From assembly GCF_000243275.1 (NCBI RefSeq), contig NZ_CM001437.1:2897750-2961749 (forward strand): a stretch of 64,000 nucleotides of DNA, read 5' to 3'. Position numbers and translations under genes: made by a program. Below, piece by piece: positions 27,369 to 34,373 of this stretch. Below the pieces are notes generated by a model, which saw only the letters and a program-made list of their open reading frames with translations, searched no databases and had not been told where the DNA came from. Every line of letters begins with the position of its first letter. Position 1 is the first letter of the stretch. This stretch comes from Myroides odoratus DSM 2801. Lineage in GTDB: Bacteria; Bacteroidota; Bacteroidia; Flavobacteriales; Flavobacteriaceae.

Positions 27369-28133
27369 TTACAAAATCTTTTTGATTACGCGTAATTTAT
27401 GGGTGTGTTTTCCTGAATCTACATTGTAAATACCCAAGTGATCTAAACGGTCAATGCGCACTTTACCATGCGCGTGAATGATGTAGTTGTTCTCCATGAT
27501 AATGCCAACATGGATGATATTTCCTTCTGCATTGTCAAAAAAGGCTAAGTCTCCAGCTTCACTTTCTTCAATAAAACTCAGTGCTTCTCCTATGGTTGCT
27601 TGTTGCGAGGCATCACGAGGAATGATATGGCCATTGATTTTATAGACCATTTGTGTAAAACCAGAACAGTCAATACCAAAAGGTGTTTTTCCACCCCATA
27701 GGTAGGGAGCATTTAAATACATAAAGGCTGTTTTTACGAATTGACTTTTTGTAAACGTTCCGGTGATTGAGCGCCCTTCAAAGGCAAATTTAAGCGGGTT
27801 AGTCGCGGCGTGTTTTAAAACGTTGAGGTTACTACCCAATGGAATAGACATCAGTTGATTGTCTGAAGAATGGAGAAACTCTACAAAATCTCCAGCATAG
27901 ATAGGAGCCGTTTGATTTAACGTATCGTATTCATTTTTTGAAATAATCTGATACTGCTTGTTGTCCACCCATCCTTGGTATTGGTCAAAGGCCAATTCAA
28001 TTTTAGACCATTTCTCTGTTCGTTCTAGTATTGTAAACAATTCTCCAAATAGCAGTTGGGATACCAACTCGCTTTTATCGCTAGGTTCTGCGCGTAGGGG
28101 AACGATCGAAAGATTACAATAGGCAAATGTCAT
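27369..28133 (-). CDS. NlpC/P60 peptidoglycan endopeptidase with SH3 domains
   Basis: A 254-residue cell-wall hydrolase family protein. Residues 1-60 form a bacterial SH3-like domain (LRAEPSDKSELVSQLLFGELFTILE), a second SH3-like part follows, and the C-terminal NlpC/P60 domain (about 125-254) carries the catalytic Cys in PFGIDCSGFTQMVYK and His in NIIHVGIIMENNYIIHAHG. There is no signal peptide at this start, although the family usually acts on peptide stems in the wall. The gene lies between the thiolase and DEAD-box genes. Confidence 0.88.
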   Translation of the reverse strand: MTFAYCNLSIVPLRAEPSDKSELVSQLLFGELFTILERTEKWSKIELAFDQYQGWVDNKQYQIISKNEYDTLNQTAPIYAGDFVEFLHSSDNQLMSIPLGSNLNVLKHAATNPLKFAFEGRSITGTFTKSQFVKTAFMYLNAPYLWGGKTPFGIDCSGFTQMVYKINGHIIPRDASQQATIGEALSFIEESEAGDLAFFDNAEGNIIHVGIIMENNYIIHAHGKVRIDRLDHLGIYNVDSGKHTHKLRVIKKIL

Positions 28134-28162
28134 AGAGGGTCTTTTTATTAAAGTGCAAAAAT

Positions 28163-28195
28163 AAAGATGAGTTTGAAGAAATCAAACCCATCTTT
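28163..28195 (-). terminator. terminator after the thiolase gene
   Basis: Stem AAAGATGAGTTTGA / TCAAACCCATCTTT (one mismatch, 5-nt loop), followed on the minus strand by TATTTTTGC. Confidence 0.75.
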
Positions 28196-28226
28196 TATTA
28201 ATATTTGTACAAATGTTTGAATTGAA

Positions 28227-29405
28227 TTAAGCTCTTTCAATCACAATAGCAGAAGCACCACCACCACCATTACAGATAGCTGCAGCACCAATCTTAGCAT
28301 TGTTTTGTTCTAATACGCTTAATAAAGTAACAACGATACGCGCTCCTGAACATCCTAGCGGGTGTCCTAAAGAAACAGCACCACCGTTTACGTTGATTTT
28401 GTCTGTATCTAATTCTAAAAGCTTAGCATTAGCTAAACCTACTACAGAGAAAGCCTCGTTAAATTCGAAGAAATCAACATCTGAAATAGCTAAATTTGCT
28501 TTTTTCAATGCGATTGGCAATGCTTTTGCAGGTGCAGTTGTAAACCAAATTGGCTCTTGTGCAGCATCAGCATAACTTCTGATATAAGCTAACGGTTTTA
28601 AACCTAAGTCTTTTGCTTTTTCTTCACTCATTAAAACTACAGCAGCAGCACCATCATTGATTGTTGAAGCATTGGCAGCAGTAACTGTTCCATCTTTTGT
28701 GAAAGCTGGACGCAATCCTGTGATTTTGTCTAATTTTACGTTTGAATATTCTTCGTCTTTTGAAACGATGATTGGTTCACCTCTTCTTTGTGGAACTTCT
28801 ACAGGAACAATTTCCATGTCGAATTTTCCTTCTTCCCAAGCTTTAGCAGAACGCTCGTATGATTGGATAGCGAAAGCATCTTGTTCTTCTCTTGAAATGT
28901 TGTGTACTTTTGCCGTGTTGTCTGCAGCTACACCCATCGCTTGGTTGTCATAAGCATCAACAAGACCGTCATTTTGTAATCCGTCAACTAAAGTTGTAGG
29001 ACCAAATTTTTGTCCGTTTCTCATGTGTACATAGTGTGGAATTAAACTCATGTTTTCCATTCCACCTGCAACAACTACCTCAGCATCTCCAGACATAATC
29101 GCTTGAGCTCCTTGCATGATCGCTTTCATTCCTGAAGCACAAACTTTATTTACTGTAGTACAAGGAACATTGCTGCTTAATCCAGCGTAAATAGCCGCTT
29201 GACGAGCAGGAGCTTGTCCAACACCTGCTTGAACAACGTTACCCATTAATACTTCGTCAACTAAATTTACGTCTAAATTAATTTTATCAATAGCGCCTTT
29301 AATTGCAGCAGCTCCTAATCTTGTTGCTGGAACTGTAGATAATGAACCTAAGAAGCTACCGATTGGTGTTCTAGCAGCAGATACAATTACTACTCTTTTA
29401 CTCAT
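28227..29405 (-). CDS. acetyl-CoA C-acyltransferase (thiolase)
   Basis: A 392-residue thiolase that condenses or cleaves acyl-CoA and acetyl-CoA. The nucleophilic Cys in NKVCASGMKAI, the GGMENMS segment, the GHPLGCSGAR histidine motif and the C-terminal catalytic Cys in AAICNGGGGASAIVIE are intact. The length and the pattern VVIVSAARTPIGSFLG at the N-terminus favour the biosynthetic/acetoacetyl-CoA type (PhaA/AtoB), but the family is hard to split by sequence. It has its own terminator. Confidence 0.92.
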   Translation of the reverse strand: MSKRVVIVSAARTPIGSFLGSLSTVPATRLGAAAIKGAIDKINLDVNLVDEVLMGNVVQAGVGQAPARQAAIYAGLSSNVPCTTVNKVCASGMKAIMQGAQAIMSGDAEVVVAGGMENMSLIPHYVHMRNGQKFGPTTLVDGLQNDGLVDAYDNQAMGVAADNTAKVHNISREEQDAFAIQSYERSAKAWEEGKFDMEIVPVEVPQRRGEPIIVSKDEEYSNVKLDKITGLRPAFTKDGTVTAANASTINDGAAAVVLMSEEKAKDLGLKPLAYIRSYADAAQEPIWFTTAPAKALPIALKKANLAISDVDFFEFNEAFSVVGLANAKLLELDTDKINVNGGAVSLGHPLGCSGARIVVTLLSVLEQNNAKIGAAAICNGGGGASAIVIERA

Positions 29406-29819
29406 AATAAATAGTGTTTATCAACCCTGTACTAACGATTATTTGGAACAAGTTAAAAATATAAACAGCGGATGCAGGGCATCGCTTTTTTAGGCTTGTG
29501 GCAAAATAAAGTCGTGTTCTTGGATATTAGTTAGATATTTTTTGATTCAATGTTAAGGACAAATATACGTTATAAATTTATTTGGCAGAATTGTAGGGGG
29601 AAATAATCCTTGATATTAACATTAATCTTGGAGAAGGGAGGATTTTACCCTGATATTTTAGAAAAAAAGCGGATCGTGTAGGGGGGAGGTATGGTGTAAA
29701 AGCTGGGGTTTTACGAGATTTTACTTTTTTATTCAAAAAAAATATGAGGCTGTATCTGCTTGATAGATAATTGATTTGTTGTTTGGGCTTGTTTTTTTTA
29801 GTTTTTTCTCGTTGAAATA

Positions 29820-29851
29820 TTTGGAAACAACGAAAACTCGTGCTACTTTTG
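29820..29851 (+). promoter_or_regulatory. tRNA cluster promoter
   Basis: TTTG (29820-29823), 20 bp, TACTTTTG (29844-29851), placing transcription start about 30 bp before tRNA-Ser. The 484-bp gap 29406-29889 otherwise holds only AT-rich sequence and, presumably, the thiolase promoter on the other strand. Confidence 0.65.
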
Positions 29852-29889
29852 CATCCGCAATACAGAAGATAACTCTTCTTTAAAGCAAC

Positions 29890-29973
29890 GGAGAGGTGCC
29901 GGAGTGGTAACGGAGCAGATTGCTAATCTGTCGACTGGTAACGGTCGCCAGGGTTCGAGTCCCTGTCTCTCCG
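29890..29973 (+). tRNA. tRNA-Ser(GCT)
   Basis: 84 nt with a seven-base acceptor stem GGAGAGG / TCTCTCC, a class II long variable arm (about 29934-29951) and the anticodon loop ATTGCTAAT giving anticodon GCT. The T arm GGGTTCGAGTCCC is at 29951-29963. CCA is not encoded. Confidence 0.95.
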
Positions 29974-29979
29974 CTTCTT

Positions 29980-30057
29980 CGGGGTGTAGCGTAGCCCGGT
30001 CATCGCGCCTGGTTTGGGACCAGGAGGTCGCAGGTTCGAATCCTGCCACCCCGACCA
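29980..30057 (+). tRNA. tRNA-Pro(TGG)
   Basis: 78 nt including an encoded CCA. Acceptor stem CGGGGTG / CACCCCG, anticodon stem CCTGG / CCAGG around loop TTTGGGA giving anticodon TGG, and T arm GCAGGTTCGAATCCTGC. It follows tRNA-Ser by 6 nt. Confidence 0.96.
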
Positions 30058-30073
30058 CTACAAGTTAGTGTAG

Positions 30074-30147
30074 GGTCCAATAGCTCAGCTGGATAGAGCA
30101 ACTGCCTTCTAAGCAGTAGGTCTCAGGTTCGAATCCTGATTGGATCA
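30074..30147 (+). tRNA. tRNA-Arg(TCT), island attachment site
   Basis: 74 nt; acceptor stem GGTCCAA / TTGGATC, D arm GCTCAGCTGGATAGAGC, anticodon stem ACTGC / GCAGT with loop CTTCTAA (anticodon TCT), T arm TCAGGTTCGAATCCTGA. CCA is not encoded. Its last 16 nt are repeated 3.6 kb downstream. Confidence 0.95.
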
Positions 30148-30188
30148 CGAAAAAGTCTTAACGAAAGTTAGGACTTTTTTTGTTTGTA
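30132..30188 (+). repeat. left direct repeat (attL-like)
   Basis: 57 bp identical to 33752-33808: the tRNA-Arg 3' end (30132-30147), its terminator and TTTGTTTGTA. Confidence 0.9.
30148..30182 (+). terminator. tRNA cluster terminator
   Basis: Stem AAAAGTCTTAAC / GTTAGGACTTTT (with two G-T pairs), GAAA loop, then T7. Confidence 0.85.
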
Positions 30189-30569
30189 GTAAGTCGTACT
30201 GTTTAAGTGGATCAAGGGATCAGGAACAAAAGTGGATTAAGTACAAAACTTTGGGGACAGTATAAAAAAGAGTGTTTTTTTTCCATCTTGTATGTCACCC
30301 CTATGAATCATTTTTTATCTATCGTCTACTAAGTGAAAAGTTTATCCAATCTCAATAGGAAGAAACTTTTGCCCTTGACTCCAAAAGTGAATCTCTCTTA
30401 TGTTATTTTTTTGTTCATGATGAAGTGTATTTTATCTATAAAATAGACATGACTGAGCCTTTTCTATTTTCGTCTCTGGTGTGTAAATTTAATATTAACA
30501 TAATTAAATTAAATAATTTGTTAATTATAACAATTAGATTGCTTTTTTTCGTCACTTAATTGTATAAAA
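30189..30569. other. non-coding left arm of the island
   Basis: 381 bp with no open frame worth calling. The first ~22 bp continue the attachment repeat imperfectly. The last ~90 bp are extremely AT-rich and should hold the promoter of the lipoprotein gene, though no clear TTG/TAnnTTTG pair is seen. Confidence 0.5.
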
Positions 30570-31913
30570 ATGATAAGAAAAACATTTTATTTGTTATTTT
30601 GTTTTGCGATTCTTGGCTGTTCCTTTACTGATGATAAGGTGGAACGCTTAGAAACGAAAGACATTCATACAAAAGATGGATTTAGTTTTAGCAAAGAACA
30701 AGGACTTAAATATGTTGAAATTGCTAAAGCATTTACAGAAGCAAATAGTAAAAGTATACTAGGAGAGCATTATAAAGACGTAAAGCTCTCTGGCCTATTT
30801 GCTTTTTGTTACTGTTCCTTTAAAATTGAAGATAAGGAATATCTTACGGTATATCTACATGAAAAATCATCAAATAGCCGTAATTTAGATGATGTCCTTA
30901 AAAAAGGATATACGAATTTAGTTTTTGAGATTGATTCAAAAGAAGATAATTTGTATGTACCAGGTTTGATTAAAATGTATCCTACACAGGATTATATTGA
31001 GGCAAAAATGAAAGAGATGAATATTGGATCAGATGATGAATTAGATCTTAGAAATTTGGTTGATACCCGTGACTTTCGTGGTACTCAAGTCTGTTTTAGT
31101 CCTACTGAAACACGATTACTTCGTTCAGAGGATTTGAAAATCAATAATGGTAGTGGAATGATTGGCAACGTATGGTTACCAGAGATTTATATTTTACCTA
31201 AAAAGTATGGACCTTATTTACCACCGGACGGTTCTAATCCACATCCTGATAGACCAGTTTGGGGTGGTGGTGGTGGAACCATTGGAGGTGGAGGTATTGG
31301 TGGTGGAACCACAGGAGGCCTCCCTCCAGGCGGAGGTGACTGCGGTGGCGGTGGCGGAACTGGAGGCCCTGAGTCTTTTTGGAGATACAAAGTAGAATCA
31401 AAGGAAGAAAAAGAAAAGAGAATTAAGGATCCTAAAAGAATACTTGCCGATTCAGATGTGAGTAAAGCAATTCAGAAACAATGGGACGAATCATTAAAAT
31501 TGCCTAAAGGTCAAATACAGGAAAGAGGTTTTTGTATATACTATAGTGCCTCTGAGGAGAAGTATTATACAGGACAAGTGCAAGTAGGCCCAATAGTAAC
31601 AGATCCATTTGTAAGGGCAGATGTAAATATGACATATTATACTGCCCCTCCAGCTTCTCTTGGATTTCCTATTGATGTTGAGCTTGTTGCTGGTTTTCAT
31701 ACCCACCCAGAGGTATTGCCAAATGATAAAAATTTTGCTAGATTAGTAGGACTTACTAAAGAAGATAAACAAGTGGGAATTGACTTAAAAATAACCATGA
31801 TTACTAAAGACTTTATTGGTAGATATATTGAGGATTTAGGAGGTTATGGAATATTTCACAATGAATCCAGTAACAATGCACCTACTAAACTTTATTATTC
31901 TAATGCAAGATAA
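30570..31913 (+). CDS. lipoprotein with Gly-rich linker and C-terminal JAMM/JAB-like domain (candidate toxin)
   Basis: A 447-residue lipoprotein: signal peptide with lipobox (FAILGCS, lipidated Cys17), an unassigned domain (about 25-225), a linker extremely rich in Gly, Thr and Pro (about 231-266), and a C-terminal domain (about 285-447). The last contains E318 (in QERGFCIYYS) and H377-T-H-P380 followed by PNDKN, resembling the MPN+/JAMM metallopeptidase motif E ... HxHP ... SxxD found in DUF4329-like tips of polymorphic toxins. The Ser and Asp positions read Asn385 and Asn388, so a third metal ligand is uncertain. It is followed 2 bp later by three tandem exported paralogues. A secreted or surface toxin with immunity proteins is the best guess, not shown. 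Confidence 0.65.
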   Translation: MIRKTFYLLFCFAILGCSFTDDKVERLETKDIHTKDGFSFSKEQGLKYVEIAKAFTEANSKSILGEHYKDVKLSGLFAFCYCSFKIEDKEYLTVYLHEKSSNSRNLDDVLKKGYTNLVFEIDSKEDNLYVPGLIKMYPTQDYIEAKMKEMNIGSDDELDLRNLVDTRDFRGTQVCFSPTETRLLRSEDLKINNGSGMIGNVWLPEIYILPKKYGPYLPPDGSNPHPDRPVWGGGGGTIGGGGIGGGTTGGLPPGGGDCGGGGGTGGPESFWRYKVESKEEKEKRIKDPKRILADSDVSKAIQKQWDESLKLPKGQIQERGFCIYYSASEEKYYTGQVQVGPIVTDPFVRADVNMTYYTAPPASLGFPIDVELVAGFHTHPEVLPNDKNFARLVGLTKEDKQVGIDLKITMITKDFIGRYIEDLGGYGIFHNESSNNAPTKLYYSNAR

Positions 31914-31915
31914 AT

Positions 31916-32377
31916 ATGATGAAAAAAACACTATTATTTTTGTTCTTTTTTATTTCTTTCTCTAATCTCCACGCCCAAGAAATAAATTTAAGAAACCTAA
32001 CTTCGGAGCAGAGAAAGGACTATGTCATTCAAGAAGCTACAAGAGCCTTGGATGTATTTCTATACAAATTTTTAAAAGGATTATACGGTCCCAATACTCC
32101 TCCGCCAACTTATTCGCCTTATCGATATGGATATGGTGAGTTTAAGCTAGATACAGAGGAAAGAGTAAACGATTTTAACGATTTCAATGGCCCTTTTATT
32201 ACAGATTATACCGTTGTGAAAAACGATTACTACTATAATGTTTCCTTTGTCGCGAGTCAAGATGCCTGGTGGGGACCTGTGTTATACAAAGTTACCGTAC
32301 TAAATAACGGCAAGGCCTTAATGCTCTTTGTAGAAGAGAGAGGTTGGTTTCGCATGATATACAATGCAACAGAATAA
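31916..32377 (+). CDS. exported island paralogue 1 (candidate immunity protein)
   Basis: A 153-residue protein with a signal peptide (about residues 1-20, ending LHAQ), so it works outside the cytoplasm. The mature part starts EINLRNLTSEQRKDYVIQEA and ends YNATE; no known family was recognised. It begins 2 bp after the lipoprotein stop, so the two are almost certainly co-expressed. Together with its two paralogues downstream the pattern (toxin first, exported immunity right after) suggests periplasmic protection against a toxin acting in the envelope. The middle segment (FLYKFLKGLYGPNTPPPTYS onward) is nearly identical to paralogue 2. Confidence 0.7.
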   Translation: MMKKTLLFLFFFISFSNLHAQEINLRNLTSEQRKDYVIQEATRALDVFLYKFLKGLYGPNTPPPTYSPYRYGYGEFKLDTEERVNDFNDFNGPFITDYTVVKNDYYYNVSFVASQDAWWGPVLYKVTVLNNGKALMLFVEERGWFRMIYNATE

Positions 32378-32478
32378 ATTGAAATAAAGTATACTGATAC
32401 AGACTACTAACTAAAATCTTATTAATCTTTATCATTATACCTTAGGAGTAAAACTTGTTAAAGCGCCTAAGAAGAAGA

Positions 32479-32506
32479 TAAACTTTATTATTATAATGCA
32501 AGATAA
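32479..32506 (+). pseudogene. relic of the lipoprotein 3' end before paralogue 2
   Basis: Codons from 32480 read KLYYYNAR-stop, matching the last eight residues (KLYYSNAR-stop) of the island lipoprotein, and the stop stands 5 bp before the paralogue ATG as it does in the intact pair. Farther upstream the frame is disrupted. It marks a lost toxin-tip copy. Confidence 0.65.
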
Positions 32507-32511
32507 ATAGG

Positions 32512-32970
32512 ATGAAAAAAACACTTTTATTCTTATTTCTTTTTATTTCTTTTGGTACACTACATGCCCAAGAAATAGATTTGAGAAACTTATCACCTGA
32601 ACAAAGAAAAGACTATGTCATTCAAGAAGCTACAAGAGCTTTGGATGTATTTCTATATAAGTTTTTAAAAGGATTATACGGTCCCAATACTCCTCCGCCA
32701 ACTTATTCGCCTTATCGATATGGATATGGTGAGTTTAAGCTAGATACAGAGGAAAAAGTAGCTAATTTTAATGATTTCTATGGTCATTTGATTAACGATT
32801 ATACGGTTATGAAAAATGATTACTATTATAATGTTTCATTTATACCCAATCAAAATGAATGGTGGGGACCTGTATTATATAAGGTTACGGTACTAAACAA
32901 TGGAAAAGCTTTAAATATCTTTGTAGAAGATAGAGGTTGGTTGCGCGTTATATACAATGCAACAGAATAA
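32512..32970 (+). CDS. exported island paralogue 2 (candidate immunity protein)
   Basis: A 152-residue paralogue with signal peptide (ending LHAQ). Residues 21-75 are close to those of paralogue 1, while the leader and the first ~45 codons are nearly identical in DNA to paralogue 3, so the gene looks like a mosaic. The C-terminal part (DDYTV to YNATE) differs mainly in the FIPNQNEWWGP loop. It is preceded by a relic of the lipoprotein 3' end. Confidence 0.7.
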   Translation: MKKTLLFLFLFISFGTLHAQEIDLRNLSPEQRKDYVIQEATRALDVFLYKFLKGLYGPNTPPPTYSPYRYGYGEFKLDTEEKVANFNDFYGHLINDYTVMKNDYYYNVSFIPNQNEWWGPVLYKVTVLNNGKALNIFVEDRGWLRVIYNATE

Positions 32971-33070
32971 ATTGAAATAAAGCATATGTTAATGGTTACT
33001 AACTAAAAACGTACTAATCTTTATCATTATACCTTAGGAGGAAATCTTGTTAAAGCGCCTAAAAAGAAGA

Positions 33071-33098
33071 TAAAATTGATTATTCTAATGCAAGATAA
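33071..33098 (+). pseudogene. relic of the lipoprotein 3' end before paralogue 3
   Basis: Codons from 33072 read KIDYSNAR-stop, a second copy of the lipoprotein's terminal KLYYSNAR-stop, at the same 5-bp distance from the next ATG. Confidence 0.6.
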
Positions 33099-33103
33099 AT
33101 AGG

Positions 33104-33556
33104 ATGAAAAACACACTTTTATTCTTATTTCTTTTTATTTCTTTTGGGACACTACATGCCCAAGAAATAGATTTGAGAAACTTATCACCTGAACAAAGAA
33201 AAGACTATGTCATTCAAGAAGCTACAAGAATTTTAGATGTGTTTCTTCATGAATTTTTAAAAAAACACGTGGATCCAAACGCTCCAGCACCAACCTATGT
33301 TCCTAGTAATCATTATAGTGAGACACAATTAACTACGGATGAAGAGATAGAAGATTTTTATTATTTTTATGAAGATGTTCTTACTGATTATACCGTAGTA
33401 AAAAACGATTATGTTTATACTGCTCGTTTTACAGCATCAGGACTTAGCGGAGAGGAAATTCTCTATAGTGTTAATGTGCTTAACAATGGTAAGGCAGGAA
33501 GTATGAAGTTAGTAAAAAAAGGAATCGGTCGTATTTTATATAATGCAATAGAATAA
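33104..33556 (+). CDS. exported island paralogue 3 (candidate immunity protein)
   Basis: A 150-residue paralogue with signal peptide (ending LHAQ) and the shared start EIDLRNLSPEQRKDYVIQEATR. From residue ~45 on it diverges clearly (HEFLKKHVDPNAPAPTYVPS, a different loop region), keeping only the TDYTVVKNDY and VLNNGKA segments. Such divergence in a tandem array is expected if each member matched a different toxin tip. Last gene of the island. Confidence 0.7.
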   Translation: MKNTLLFLFLFISFGTLHAQEIDLRNLSPEQRKDYVIQEATRILDVFLHEFLKKHVDPNAPAPTYVPSNHYSETQLTTDEEIEDFYYFYEDVLTDYTVVKNDYVYTARFTASGLSGEEILYSVNVLNNGKAGSMKLVKKGIGRILYNAIE

Positions 33557-33671
33557 TTGAGATAAAGTATATAAACTTTATTCCGTTAATGGGAGAAATA
33601 GGAAAAAAAATGATCTCATACCAAGCAACTTGATAAACACCTAAAGGCTATTGAGGCCTTAACAAAATAAA

Positions 33672-33722
33672 AAACACTTTATTCGTGTCCCATTTATGAC
33701 ACGAGTAAAATGTTAAGTGTTT
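33672..33722 (+). terminator. large hairpin after paralogue 3
   Basis: CGTGTC (33684-33689) pairs with GACACG (33698-33703), extended by T/A pairs and an outer AAACAC / GTGTTT stem with a bulge. It lies between the array and the right repeat and may terminate the island transcript. Confidence 0.55.
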
Positions 33723-33751
33723 GTATATTAATCTGTTAGATGTTGTAAAAT

Positions 33752-33808
33752 AATCCTGATTGGATCACGAAAAAGTCTTAACGAAAGTTAGGACTTTTTT
33801 TGTTTGTA
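33752..33808 (+). repeat. right direct repeat (attR-like)
   Basis: 57 bp identical to 30132-30188, carrying a 16-nt tRNA-Arg 3' fragment (33752-33767) and a second copy of its terminator. Confidence 0.9.
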
Positions 33809-33878
33809 CGAAGTTGTACCGTCTAAGTAAGGGCGAATAACCATCCGCCCCCTAATTTTATTTTCGCTAGTACATAAC

Positions 33879-34103
33879 CTATACTTTCTTTGGTGGAAGA
33901 TCGAATGCAACAGCTTCATGTTCAAAATGACCATTGTGCGCGCCATCACAAAATGGTTTGTTTTTTGAAAGCCCACAACGACAGATTGAAAGTACGGTTC
34001 TACCTTGTAATCCATACACATTTCCATTTCGGTCTACGATTTCAAAATCGCCTTCGATCTTTACCGATCCGTTATTGTTGATTGTTAGTTTTGTCTTTGA
34101 CAT
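33879..34103 (-). CDS. CDGSH iron-sulfur domain protein
   Basis: A 74-residue protein with one CDGSH-type [2Fe-2S] motif, CRCGLSKNKPFCDGAH (ligands Cys-x-Cys, Cys and His). It resembles the small soluble mitoNEET-like proteins of bacteria, which are thought to handle redox or iron-sulfur transfer. It has no membrane anchor. It is the first gene right of the island and stands alone, opposite in direction to the flanking genes. Confidence 0.9.
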   Translation of the reverse strand: MSKTKLTINNNGSVKIEGDFEIVDRNGNVYGLQGRTVLSICRCGLSKNKPFCDGAHNGHFEHEAVAFDLPPKKV

Positions 34104-34373
34104 GTCTATTTGAGTTTTGTTATTTTGTACAATAATAGAACAATAATACGAGTCCTATTACGGGGCATTTCTATTTAGAAAGATTCCTTTTTAGCAAATT
34201 CAGCTAAATCATTGGGAATAAAAGAAAAAAGATAAAAAGAGGTGAAAAAGTTTTTTCAACCTTAAATACGATTGCATTTTCGTATTTTTAACCAACCTTA
34301 ATCAGCTTTGATTTGTGCGTTTTATTGCGGAAAGATAGGATGATGCATAAGGGGAAATTAATGAATAAGTCCA
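34104..34373. other. non-coding gap
   Basis: 270 bp between the divergent CDGSH and AraC genes. I see AT-rich promoter-like sequence but no clear promoter pair, repeat or small gene. Confidence 0.4.

Larger units (their letters stand above)
32396..33106 (+). repeat. repeated ~115-bp leader before paralogues 2 and 3
   Basis: The stretches 32405-32514 and 32998-33106 are nearly the same, including ATCTTTATCATTATACCTTA, TTGTTAAAGCGCCTAA and the lipoprotein-tail relics. Units are spaced 592 bp apart; paralogue 1 starts 596 bp before paralogue 2. The array is a tandem duplication of (toxin tail + paralogue). Confidence 0.7.
30132..33808. mobile_element. tRNA-Arg-borne genomic island without an integrase
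   Basis: The segment is bounded by perfect 57-bp direct repeats (30132-30188 and 33752-33808), exactly 3620 bp apart. Each repeat contains the last 16 nt of tRNA-Arg and the full tRNA terminator; similarity continues imperfectly for about 22 bp more. This is the arrangement left by tyrosine-recombinase elements that insert at tRNA 3' ends: the intact tRNA on one side and the displaced 3' fragment on the other. The cargo is one large lipoprotein gene and three tandem exported paralogues. There is no integrase or excisionase gene, so it would be either a remnant or a passenger mobilised in trans. Confidence 0.75.

Noticed and set aside
29843..30058. 71-residue minus-strand frame with VAGFEPATS
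   Set aside because: It is the antisense of the tRNA-Ser and tRNA-Pro genes; this peptide is a well-known false prediction over tRNA genes.
31162..31395. 77-residue frame over the Gly-rich linker
   Set aside because: It is a shifted reading of the GGN codon runs in the lipoprotein gene, giving Val/Glu repeats.
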